In this document: positions 24,690 through 30,789 of the stretch, one piece after another
How the letters are laid out: each line of letters starts with the position of its first letter
How positions within the stretch are numbered: the first letter of the stretch is position 1
NCBI RefSeq assembly: GCF_017551775.1
Contig: NZ_JAFZKX010000007.1
Coordinates: 1-34,227 of the forward strand
Source of the DNA: Fibrobacter sp.
GTDB taxonomy: Bacteria; Fibrobacterota; Fibrobacteria; Fibrobacterales; Fibrobacteraceae
Direction of reading: 5' to 3'
Length of the DNA: 34,227 bases
Translations under genes and position numbers: made by a program
Notes under the pieces: model-generated
Seen by the model: only the letters and a program-made list of their open reading frames with translations
What the model was told of the DNA's origin: nothing
The model's database searches: none

Positions 24690-26018
24690 CTAGCAGCTCA
24701 CGGCAAGTTCACTGATGGCGAGCGCAGGTACCTGATAACTGGAGAACGGATTGTAGTATTCGTTCCCGACAGCGACAATGTTCTTCATGATGTCGAAGAA
24801 GTTTCCGCTGAGGGTCACGCCATCGACCGGATGCTGGACGACACCGTTCTCGCACCAGAAACCGTGCGCACCGATGCTCAGTTCTCCGCTCACGGAATTG
24901 CAGCCCGAATTGCCTTCGAGACGAACCACGAAAAGGCACTTGGGGAACATCTTCAAAAGTTCAGCCGTCCCCCGCTCGCCCGCCGGCACAAGCACGTTGT
25001 GGAACGCGGTAGTCATCTTGCTCCCGAAGCCGCGGGCACCGTTCCCGGTAGACTTGCAACCCGCCTTGGAGGCCGTCTCCAGGTTGTAAAGCGCAGACGT
25101 AAAGCGCCCGCCATCGACAACCTTCACGCGCTCCGCGGGCACGCCTTCGGAATCGACGTAGGTCACGTGCTGGAACATTTCACCCTGCGGGTCATTCCAG
25201 AGGGAAAACGCCGGAGAGGCAATCATCTCGCCTTCCTTGCCGGCAAGGCGAGAAAGTCCCTTCTGCATAGTCTCCGCAAAGAAGGGCGGCTCGTACATGC
25301 TCAGGAAGCGAGCCGCAATGCGTTCCGAAAGCACGACAGGAATGTTGCCGCCTTCAATCTTTTTCGCACCGAAAAGTTCCGTCGCGTATGTGGCCGCACG
25401 GGTGGCAATTTCATCGATGCTGAAGCTGTTCCAATCGCGGCCCGACTTCACGAAGTTGCCAAGCTTGGTAACGCCATCGCGGCTTGCCACGGCACCAACA
25501 CCCGCAGAAGCGGCATTTGAGCGGACCTCGTAAAAAGCGCCCTTGCTGTTTGCAACCACAAAGGTGTTGTGGTCAGTATCTGCACCGAGGTACGGAATAT
25601 TCTGGATTTCGCTAGACTTCGCAAAGGTCGCCTTCTCGAGGTCGATGCAGAAGTCCTTCATCTTAGCAAGGTCAAGACTTTCGAGTGCCGGATCGTAGTT
25701 CGGCTGGCCTGCGGGAACCTCGACCGGAGCGGGCAATTCGATATCCACCTTCTCCGTCCAAGCCGTGTGCGAAAGCGCATCCTTGAGCGTCTGCTGCAGG
25801 GATTCCTTCGTGAGGCGTTCCGTGTGCGCGTAGCCCGGATGACCGTCCTTGATAACGCGAATGCCTACCCCGACGGAATCGGAAATTTCGGTATTCTGCA
25901 CCTGGCCCTGAAAAACGGAAAGGCCTTCAGAATGCGTATTGGATGCGATGACATCGAACTGTTCTGCCTCGCCCTTTGCGAGGTCGCATATACAAGAAAC
26001 TGCGTCGGTAATATTCAT
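24690..26018 (-). CDS. pmbA: PmbA/TldE-family metalloprotease-like protein
   Basis: A 442-residue member of the TldD/PmbA family. It shows the family's N-terminal domain (DSVGVGIRVIKDGHPGYAHTERL), a central P-V-V-L-SERIAARFLS segment and the C-terminal block with GARGFGSKMTTAFHNVLVPAG and LEGNSGCNSVSGELSIGAHGFWCENG. TldD-TldE acts as a heterodimeric protease on unfolded peptides in microcin B17 maturation and CcdA antitoxin turnover in E. coli; the TldE/PmbA half lacks the HExxH metal site, which is also absent here. TldD is not in the window. Its ATG overlaps the TAA of the HigA-like gene (TAATG), with AGAGGA upstream. Confidence 0.92.
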   Translation of the reverse strand: MNITDAVSCICDLAKGEAEQFDVIASNTHSEGLSVFQGQVQNTEISDSVGVGIRVIKDGHPGYAHTERLTKESLQQTLKDALSHTAWTEKVDIELPAPVEVPAGQPNYDPALESLDLAKMKDFCIDLEKATFAKSSEIQNIPYLGADTDHNTFVVANSKGAFYEVRSNAASAGVGAVASRDGVTKLGNFVKSGRDWNSFSIDEIATRAATYATELFGAKKIEGGNIPVVLSERIAARFLSMYEPPFFAETMQKGLSRLAGKEGEMIASPAFSLWNDPQGEMFQHVTYVDSEGVPAERVKVVDGGRFTSALYNLETASKAGCKSTGNGARGFGSKMTTAFHNVLVPAGERGTAELLKMFPKCLFVVRLEGNSGCNSVSGELSIGAHGFWCENGVVQHPVDGVTLSGNFFDIMKNIVAVGNEYYNPFSSYQVPALAISELAVSC

Positions 26019-26254
26019 TATGCATTCCTCTTTGCTTTGCTGGCCAGCATGCGCCAGTAAGCGGCAGGGCTGCCAGTCACGGATTCCAGAGCGGAGGCCA
26101 GTTCGAGCGTAATCTCGACCGTACCTGCAATCAAGCCCTCAAGCGTCTCCATCGAGACTCCCAGACGGCGGGCAAATTCAGCCTTGTCCATCTTGAGCCA
26201 TTCGATACCTTCGAGAATTGCCTGCCCCGGAGTGGGCGTTCCATGCCTTGCCAT
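26018..26254 (-). CDS. Orphan HigA-like helix-turn-helix regulator
   Basis: A 78-residue protein with the HigA-family pattern: TPTPGQAILEGIEWL at the N-terminus, then a helix-turn-helix KAEFARRLGVSMETLEGLIAG (about 23-43) and the ending SPAAYWRML, like SPEFWLNLQ of HigA antitoxins. No HigB-like toxin lies on either side: upstream is the AlgX-like gene, downstream pmbA, with which it overlaps by one base. It probably binds DNA as a dimer and may regulate its own operon. The AGGA within the heptad repeats 4-10 nt upstream may be its ribosome binding site. Confidence 0.8.
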   Translation of the reverse strand: MARHGTPTPGQAILEGIEWLKMDKAEFARRLGVSMETLEGLIAGTVEITLELASALESVTGSPAAYWRMLASKAKRNA

Positions 26255-26258
26255 AATT

Positions 26259-26287
26259 AGTTCCTAGTCATTAGTCATTGGTCACTA
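26259..26287 (-). repeat. Degenerate heptanucleotide repeats ahead of the HigA-like gene
   Basis: On the plus strand GTTCCTA, GTCATTA, GTCATTG and GTCACTA follow in unbroken 7-nt phase (26260-26287). In gene orientation they read TAGTGAC, CAATGAC, TAATGAC, TAGGAAC. The TAG stop of the AlgX-like gene lies in the first unit. The 10-mer ACTAGGAACT is shared with the array before tsaB. Confidence 0.55.
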
Positions 26288-28012
26288 GAAGTCCACGTCC
26301 TTCCAGCCTTCCGCACCGAAGCGGAGGTCGCGTTCCACAAATTCCCAAATCAAGAGTTTCTTGCCCTTGAGCACGCCTGCCTTGCGGGCGAGTTTTTCGC
26401 GCACCAGCGTGGAAGCGCCGCCATCGCTCACGATAGATGCGACCGGGCGGTTCATGTTCTTCGCGAAATGCGCAATCCAGCCGGCGTTCACGGGAGCGTC
26501 TGTCTGGTAGATACGGCTGAAACTGTCGCCGAGAATCAAGATTTCGGACTTGCGGAAATCGTCCTTGAAGGGGGTTACAGTTGTGTCATAAATGAGCGAG
26601 TTGTCGTAATAGAGCGAGTCTTTACCCACGCAAAAATGAGACCTATAACACGATATATCTCCTTGGCAATTTTTGTTCAACGAATCCAAGCAATCGTGTA
26701 AACTCTGACCCGAACCCGTGTCACTTTTTTCCACGATGTTCTGTTGCATCACAACATGTCCCGTCACTTTCTGCACTTTGAACACGCCAAACTTGTTCAG
26801 TCCGCTCATCTCGCCCACATCGCCCATGCGGTCGGCAACGGAATCAGAACTGGCGTAGCTCACGCTTTCTTCACCAATGTCCACAAAGCCCGCATCCGCC
26901 ATTTCACGTACCTTCTTCGAGATTTCAGCAGCGGCAAGTTCAGCTCCGCGCGGAGTCCAGTGCGTGTCATCGTTCAGGTAGAGCGGCCCGAGGCTCGCAT
27001 CGTCCTTCTTCGCAGCCAGCAGCGGTGTATATAAATCAACAGTATTAAAGCCAGCACGCGTAAGCGAATCAAGGATTTTCTTGCCATGGCCCGCGCCGTT
27101 CAATCCTGAAGCATTCTCAGCACCCACAGCAGCCGAAGCGCCGGTCAGCCGTTCAGGATAGATGCTCGGCTTGCCCGGGGTAACCACCACGAGCAGTTCC
27201 ACGCCCTTCGCCTTGAGCTGGTCACGGAATTTTTCAATTGCCGTAATCGGGTTGTCGAGCTTCGCGCTGCGCACGTCCAGCGGGGACGGCTGCACCAGGA
27301 ATTCAACGTCCTGCCGGTAGAATAGCCAGCGGTCGGACGCCTCGGCTGTTTCGCGCCCGCAAGACTTGCCAATGCATTTGCCCGCAGCGCCCAGCACGAC
27401 CTTCTCGCCCGGGTCGTTGAAAATATTCCATACAGCGAGCTGGTAGCGCGGGCGCACGGCAAGCACCAGCGCATTCTCGTCTTCGACCTTCTTCTCGAAG
27501 GCGCGCAGGTAACGGCTCGTCCATACGCCATAATGCTTGACCGCAAGGAACGCACGCCAGAGCGAGAACTGCTCAAACTCGCCCACGACCGCCTTCAGGG
27601 TAGAATCAGCTGCCTTGAAATTTTCCGGCTCGTCCTCGAGGGTTGCAAGCAGCGTATCCGCCTGCTTGAGCAGCTTGTAGCCTACCTCCGCGGTATCGAG
27701 CTGCGCATACGCATTGACGGTCAGCGCAACCGCCTCCAAATCCGAAAGCGCCCCGATGACCGGTTCCAGCGCATCCGCAGTTTCTGCACCGCCCGCGATG
27801 GCCTCTCGCGCACCGCGCCAGGCAGAGTCCAGCCTAGCCGCGCCCGCTGCCATGTTCGACTCGCGCACGAACGGCGTGTAGACAACGTCCTTAAAGATGT
27901 CGAAGGAGACAAACCGTTTCTCGCCACGCAGGTCCGCGACCGCCTGCACCGTAAACGGAAGCAGGAGCAAGAGAGCAAACAAAACAACTATTGCAATGTA
28001 CTTTTTATTCAC
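26285..28012 (-). CDS. AlgX/AlgJ-like SGNH-type O-acetyltransferase-family protein
   Basis: A GTG at 28012 is chosen: a membrane segment follows at once (residues 5-26), while upstream codons read through tandem DNA repeats. A TATCTTTC box ends 5 nt before it. The 575-residue product has an AlgX/AlgJ-type catalytic domain with NDDTHWTPRG (D349, H351) and ILGDSFSR (S497), the Asp-His-Ser set of this SGNH fold. An N-terminal helical region (about 55-160) and a cysteine-containing insert (C441, C449, C455, C461) are additional. Relatives acetylate exopolysaccharides with an MBOAT partner; none is encoded nearby, so the substrate is unknown. Confidence 0.78.
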   Translation of the reverse strand: MNKKYIAIVVLFALLLLLPFTVQAVADLRGEKRFVSFDIFKDVVYTPFVRESNMAAGAARLDSAWRGAREAIAGGAETADALEPVIGALSDLEAVALTVNAYAQLDTAEVGYKLLKQADTLLATLEDEPENFKAADSTLKAVVGEFEQFSLWRAFLAVKHYGVWTSRYLRAFEKKVEDENALVLAVRPRYQLAVWNIFNDPGEKVVLGAAGKCIGKSCGRETAEASDRWLFYRQDVEFLVQPSPLDVRSAKLDNPITAIEKFRDQLKAKGVELLVVVTPGKPSIYPERLTGASAAVGAENASGLNGAGHGKKILDSLTRAGFNTVDLYTPLLAAKKDDASLGPLYLNDDTHWTPRGAELAAAEISKKVREMADAGFVDIGEESVSYASSDSVADRMGDVGEMSGLNKFGVFKVQKVTGHVVMQQNIVEKSDTGSGQSLHDCLDSLNKNCQGDISCYRSHFCVGKDSLYYDNSLIYDTTVTPFKDDFRKSEILILGDSFSRIYQTDAPVNAGWIAHFAKNMNRPVASIVSDGGASTLVREKLARKAGVLKGKKLLIWEFVERDLRFGAEGWKDVDF

Positions 28013-28017
28013 GAGAT

Positions 28018-28025
28018 GAAAGATA
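28018..28025 (-). promoter_or_regulatory. TATCTTTC promoter box ending 5 nt before the AlgX-like GTG
   Basis: The box and following sequence (TATCTTTCATCTC then GTG) closely match those at 30689-30696 (TATCTTTCACTCC then ATG). The arrangement predicts a leaderless transcript. Confidence 0.45.
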
Positions 28026-28057
28026 CAAAAATGAAGGCGGCACGTTCCAACCCCAAT

Positions 28058-28153
28058 GTCATGCTGAGGACGCTCAGCAACAGATATAAACATTCTGACC
28101 CTGCCGTCATGCTGAGGACGCTCAGCATCAGATATAAACATTCCGACCCTGTC
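28058..28153 (+). repeat. Two tandem 48-bp repeats with internal hairpin, plus CTGAC-rich tail
   Basis: Copies at 28058-28105 and 28106-28153 match at 45 of 48 positions. Each contains the stem TGCTGAG / CTCAGCA. The sequence after them adds a 7-bp stem TCCTGAC-CTGC-GTCAGGA and three related TCAGGrTGAC words up to 28213. The whole 28026-28221 interval, between the AlgX-like promoter and the tRNA terminator, is otherwise without genes. Confidence 0.7.
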
Positions 28154-28221
28154 CTGACCTGCGTCAGGATGACCAAGCGTCAGGGTGACTGTGGAGAGTG
28201 TCCTCAGGGTGACGATGGAAC

Positions 28222-28250
28222 AAAAAAAGCTGGCGGAATAATCCACCAGC
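28222..28250 (-). terminator. Intrinsic terminator after tRNA-Arg
   Basis: On the minus strand the stem GCTGGTGGA / TCCGCCAGC (one T-G pair) is followed by seven T residues, starting 5 nt after the tRNA. Confidence 0.8.
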
Positions 28251-28255
28251 GTAAA

Positions 28256-28328
28256 GACCCGGTCCGCGACTCGAACGCGGAGCTCATCCTTAGGAGGGAC
28301 GCGTTTTATCCTGTTAAACTAACCAGGC
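28256..28328 (-). tRNA. tRNA-Arg (anticodon CCU)
   Basis: A complete cloverleaf of 73 nt. The acceptor stem is GCCTGGT / ACCGGGT with two G-U pairs, the D stem GTTT / AAAC with loop containing GGA (A20, an Arg identity base), the anticodon stem CGTCC / GGATG with loop CTCCTAA, and the T stem CCGCG / CGCGG with loop TTCGAGT. The anticodon CCT reads AGG codons. The 3' CCA is not encoded (TTT follows). The apparent discriminator base is C, which is unusual for Arg. It has its own promoter and terminator. Confidence 0.9.
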
Positions 28329-28365
28329 ATGCAACCGACGGCCTTGCGGCACATCAAGTTCGCGA

Positions 28366-28396
28366 CAAATATAACTAAAAGCGCCAAATTTGTCAG
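28366..28396 (-). promoter_or_regulatory. tRNA-Arg promoter
   Basis: On the minus strand CTGACA (28396-28391), a 17-nt spacer and TATATTTG (28373-28366) lie about 37 bp before the tRNA. This satisfies both the sigma-70-like and the TAnnTTTG patterns. Confidence 0.6.
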
Positions 28397-28411
28397 CGGA
28401 AAAAACTACGC

Positions 28412-29947
28412 CTAGTAAGCGTGGTCGCAGTCCACGTTCTCCTTGCCCTTGATACCGTTCGCGCACTCGATGAGGCCCTGGAGTTCGCCGTTACGGAACG
28501 TACCCCAGCTCTTCTTGTCCTTCTTCTCGGTAAGGCAAACCTTGTTCGTAGTCGTGGAGTCGATGCCTTCCTGGCCATTCACGGGAATCCAGTCGTAGCA
28601 CGTCTCCTTCACGGTAAACGTCATGTACTTGCCGTCGAGCTTGCCATCGCGGTAGTTGCCGAAGGAATAGCCGAGATCGTTAGGACCGTGGAGCTTGCCC
28701 TTCTTGTAGTCGATGGTCACCTTGTCCTTCGGCTTGTTCTTTTCGCGCTCTTCTTTCTTCTTGGCGAAAGCCTCTTCGGCTTCCTTCTTCTTCTTGCCCT
28801 TGAGCTTGGAGATGCGCTTCTTTTCTTTCTTGTCGGCAGCCTCGATAGCTTCCGGATCTTCGACAAACGGGTAGTGCACCACCACGCGCCCATGAATCTC
28901 GTTATCCCAGTACGGGATTTCGGCCATGAGGAATCCCTTGTGCGAGAACATGTTCACCATGCCATGCACAGCACCCTTGCGGTACGGGACTTCGAGGTGG
29001 AGGAAGTAGTACTTCTCGAGTTTCTTCTTTTTCTTTTTGTCGGTCACGCTCAGGTTGTCCATCGCGCTGTAGCGGTAGAACTTGGCGGTGCCGTTCTTCA
29101 CGCCGTGGAAGTATTCGGCGGTGTAAAGCACCTTGCCGAAGTCCTTGCCCTGGCGGGCCGGGAGCGTGAGGTCGTTGCCGTAGCCGGTCTCGTGACCATG
29201 GAACTTGCCTTCCTCGTCGACGTTCATGACGTTCTCGACGTAACCGTTCACGAGGAACCCGGTCCACGTGTTGCCGTCCTTGCAGCGCACGTCACTATAG
29301 TCGGGGAAACTGCCGATGGATTCGGGCAACAGCTTTTCGGGAAGGCCCGAGATGCTGAACACGCCCTTCTTGTCCCAATCGAGGAACCTTTCGGTACCGG
29401 GACGTTCGTGATACTGGAAGAAGCAGAGGATGCTGTCGGCGTTCGCCTTGTGCTCCTGGAAATACTTGCCGAAGTCGGTCAAGTTGGAATTGTCGTCGCC
29501 CTTCGACTTCTTCTTGGAATCGGGGAACTTCTGCGCGACGGCACCATTGACCTTGCCGCCCTCCTTGAAGTCGGAGAGCTTGAAGCCGCTGTTGTTCAGG
29601 TGGTCGACGCACATGTCGAGGCTCTTCGAGTAGGTTTCACTCGTATCGCTGCAGTCCTTCGCATGGCACGGAAGAATCTGGAACTGCGGCAAATCCCATA
29701 CTTTGTTCACTTTCGTGAGGATTTCGCCTTCCTGCCAGTCCATGCCCTCGGTCTCTTCCACATTGAAGCAACCACAAATCCAGGCGTCGCCGTAGGTCTT
29801 GATGCCCAGACGCTCTTGTTCGGAAGGGGTCACATGCGCGACGTTTTCCATCCAGCAGTCAAAATATTTCGGGGAAAGTTCCTGCGCGCCAGCAACGGTA
29901 ACGGCGGCGGCAAGCATAAAAAAGGCTTTGTACAGAGGTCTTTTCAT
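28412..29947 (-). CDS. Secreted MORN-like repeat protein (YwqK-like repeats)
   Basis: The ATG at 29947 is chosen because it begins a signal peptide (MKRPLYKAFFMLAAAVTVAGA) with AGGA upstream. The 511-residue product has a cysteine-containing N-terminal domain (CGC at about 59-61, several more up to residue 120). Then come scattered MORN_2/YwqK-type units of the form xxGxxHGxxxxY: GKFHGHETGYGN, GVKNGTAKFYRY, GAVHGMVNMFSH, NEIHGRVVVHYP, GKLHGPNDLGYS, GKLDGKYMTF and GELQGLIECANG. A Lys/Glu-rich coiled segment (about 375-420) interrupts them. Predicted periplasmic or surface; function unknown. It has its own promoter. Confidence 0.75.
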   Translation of the reverse strand: MKRPLYKAFFMLAAAVTVAGAQELSPKYFDCWMENVAHVTPSEQERLGIKTYGDAWICGCFNVEETEGMDWQEGEILTKVNKVWDLPQFQILPCHAKDCSDTSETYSKSLDMCVDHLNNSGFKLSDFKEGGKVNGAVAQKFPDSKKKSKGDDNSNLTDFGKYFQEHKANADSILCFFQYHERPGTERFLDWDKKGVFSISGLPEKLLPESIGSFPDYSDVRCKDGNTWTGFLVNGYVENVMNVDEEGKFHGHETGYGNDLTLPARQGKDFGKVLYTAEYFHGVKNGTAKFYRYSAMDNLSVTDKKKKKKLEKYYFLHLEVPYRKGAVHGMVNMFSHKGFLMAEIPYWDNEIHGRVVVHYPFVEDPEAIEAADKKEKKRISKLKGKKKKEAEEAFAKKKEEREKNKPKDKVTIDYKKGKLHGPNDLGYSFGNYRDGKLDGKYMTFTVKETCYDWIPVNGQEGIDSTTTNKVCLTEKKDKKSWGTFRNGELQGLIECANGIKGKENVDCDHAY

Positions 29948-29968
29948 TTGTGTTTTCCTATTCCGAAA

Positions 29969-29999
29969 TAAATATAGACAACTTTTTCTGTTACGCAAC
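29969..29999 (-). promoter_or_regulatory. Promoter of the MORN-like repeat gene
   Basis: GTTGCG (29999-29994), a 17-nt spacer and TATATTTA (29976-29969) on the minus strand, with a leader of about 20 nt. Confidence 0.45.
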
Positions 30000-30051
30000 A
30001 GGTTGTAAGAAAAAAACGTGGAAGAAAACGCCACGGAAGCACCGGAGCGCA

Positions 30052-30378
30052 TCAACCGCCCGAAAGTTTGACCGTATAGCCTTTCTTTTCGAGTTCTGTT
30101 TTCAAAATATTACGTTTGTCGCCCTGGATTTCGATGTTGAAATCCTTTACCGAGCCACCTACCCCGCACTTCTGCTTGAGCGCGCGGGCCAAGTCCTTCA
30201 GCTCGTCCTCGTCCAGCGGGATTCCCGAAACGACGCTCGCCATCTTGCCGCCACCCAGGCGCTTGAGCGTTATGCGCACGACGCCGTCGCCCTGCGGGCG
30301 CTCGGCCTTCGGTTTTTCCTCTTTCACGCGGCCTACTCCGGTCGCAAAAACAAGCGTTGAACGATCTTCGATAGACAT
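30052..30378 (-). CDS. SUI1/eIF1-family translation factor (YciH-like)
   Basis: A 108-residue protein whose second half is a SUI1 domain: RITLKRLGGGKMASVVSGIP, LKDLARALKQKCGVGGSVKD and EIQGDKRNILKTELEKKGYTVKL. Bacterial homologues (YciH) resemble eukaryotic eIF1 and are thought to influence start-codon fidelity, though they are not essential. The first 30 residues are a linker. The ATG shares a base with the TAA of the upstream membrane protein gene (TAATG), with GAGGAGAGG just before, so it is co-translated. Confidence 0.92.
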   Translation of the reverse strand: MSIEDRSTLVFATGVGRVKEEKPKAERPQGDGVVRITLKRLGGGKMASVVSGIPLDEDELKDLARALKQKCGVGGSVKDFNIEIQGDKRNILKTELEKKGYTVKLSGG

Positions 30379-30683
30379 TACTGCCTCTCCTCTTTGCCGG
30401 CGCTATTCTCAGCCTCGGAACTGGCGGTTTTCTCCGCTTCAGCACCGCCCGCGGCATCCCCAGCCGGCGATTCACCTTCCTTTATAATCGGATGCTCCAT
30501 CTTCACGAGGCGCGGATCCTGGTGGTTGAACACGAGCGCGCAAATCACGATGACGGCGACATAAAAGAGCAATGCGGCAAGGAGCGCAAGCAAATCGCCC
30601 GACACGGCCTGCACCTTCACGAAAATAAGGACGCAGCACGGCATGGCGAGCAGGCACAAGATACCCGGAATGTTTTTCTTCAT
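30378..30683 (-). CDS. Small two-segment membrane protein
   Basis: A 101-residue protein starting at the ATG at 30683. It has two hydrophobic segments (about 5-27 and 30-52), then a charged Glu/Ala/Gly-rich tail (about 70-101) that is probably disordered. The frame extends upstream into the xylanase gene region without protein-like character, and a TATCTTTC box ends 5 nt before the chosen ATG. Its stop overlaps the SUI1 start. No family is recognised. Confidence 0.65.
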   Translation of the reverse strand: MKKNIPGILCLLAMPCCVLIFVKVQAVSGDLLALLAALLFYVAVIVICALVFNHQDPRLVKMEHPIIKEGESPAGDAAGGAEAEKTASSEAENSAGKEERQ

Positions 30684-30688
30684 GGAGT

Positions 30689-30696
30689 GAAAGATA
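30689..30696 (-). promoter_or_regulatory. TATCTTTC promoter box ending 5 nt before the small membrane protein gene
   Basis: Same box and spacing as at 28018-28025, implying a leaderless transcript for the membrane protein-SUI1 pair. Confidence 0.45.
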
Positions 30697-30721
30697 GTAA
30701 ACAGCGAGATGCGATTATACG

Positions 30722-30751
30722 AAAAAAGGGTCGGCATTGGCTGTCCGACCC
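30722..30751 (-). terminator. Intrinsic terminator after the xylanase gene
   Basis: On the minus strand GGGTCGG / CCGACCC with a 10-nt loop is followed by six T residues. Confidence 0.8.
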
Positions 30752-30768
30752 CGTCCTGACTTGCGTCA
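30744..30768 (+). repeat. Partial third copy of the CTGAC repeat
   Basis: These 25 bases match 28142-28166 at 23 positions. They overlap the arm of the xylanase terminator, showing that this repeat family is dispersed. Confidence 0.55.
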
Positions 30769-30789
30769 CGGTAATATTCAAAGGAACTG

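Noticed and set aside
26018-26254. A complete HigBA toxin-antitoxin module
   Set aside because: No HigB-like or other toxin frame lies on either side; only the antitoxin-like half is present.
28058-28153. Two tandem repeats considered as a CRISPR array
   Set aside because: Only two copies, directly adjacent with no spacers, and no cas genes in the window.
28013-28246. An N-terminal extension of the AlgX-like frame through the 48-bp repeats
   Set aside because: The extension just translates the tandem repeat twice; a promoter box and a membrane segment mark the GTG at 28012 as the start.
28421-29971. A 516-codon plus-strand frame opposite the MORN-like gene
   Set aside because: Composition is typical of an antisense shadow, and the minus-strand gene has a signal peptide, promoter and repeats.
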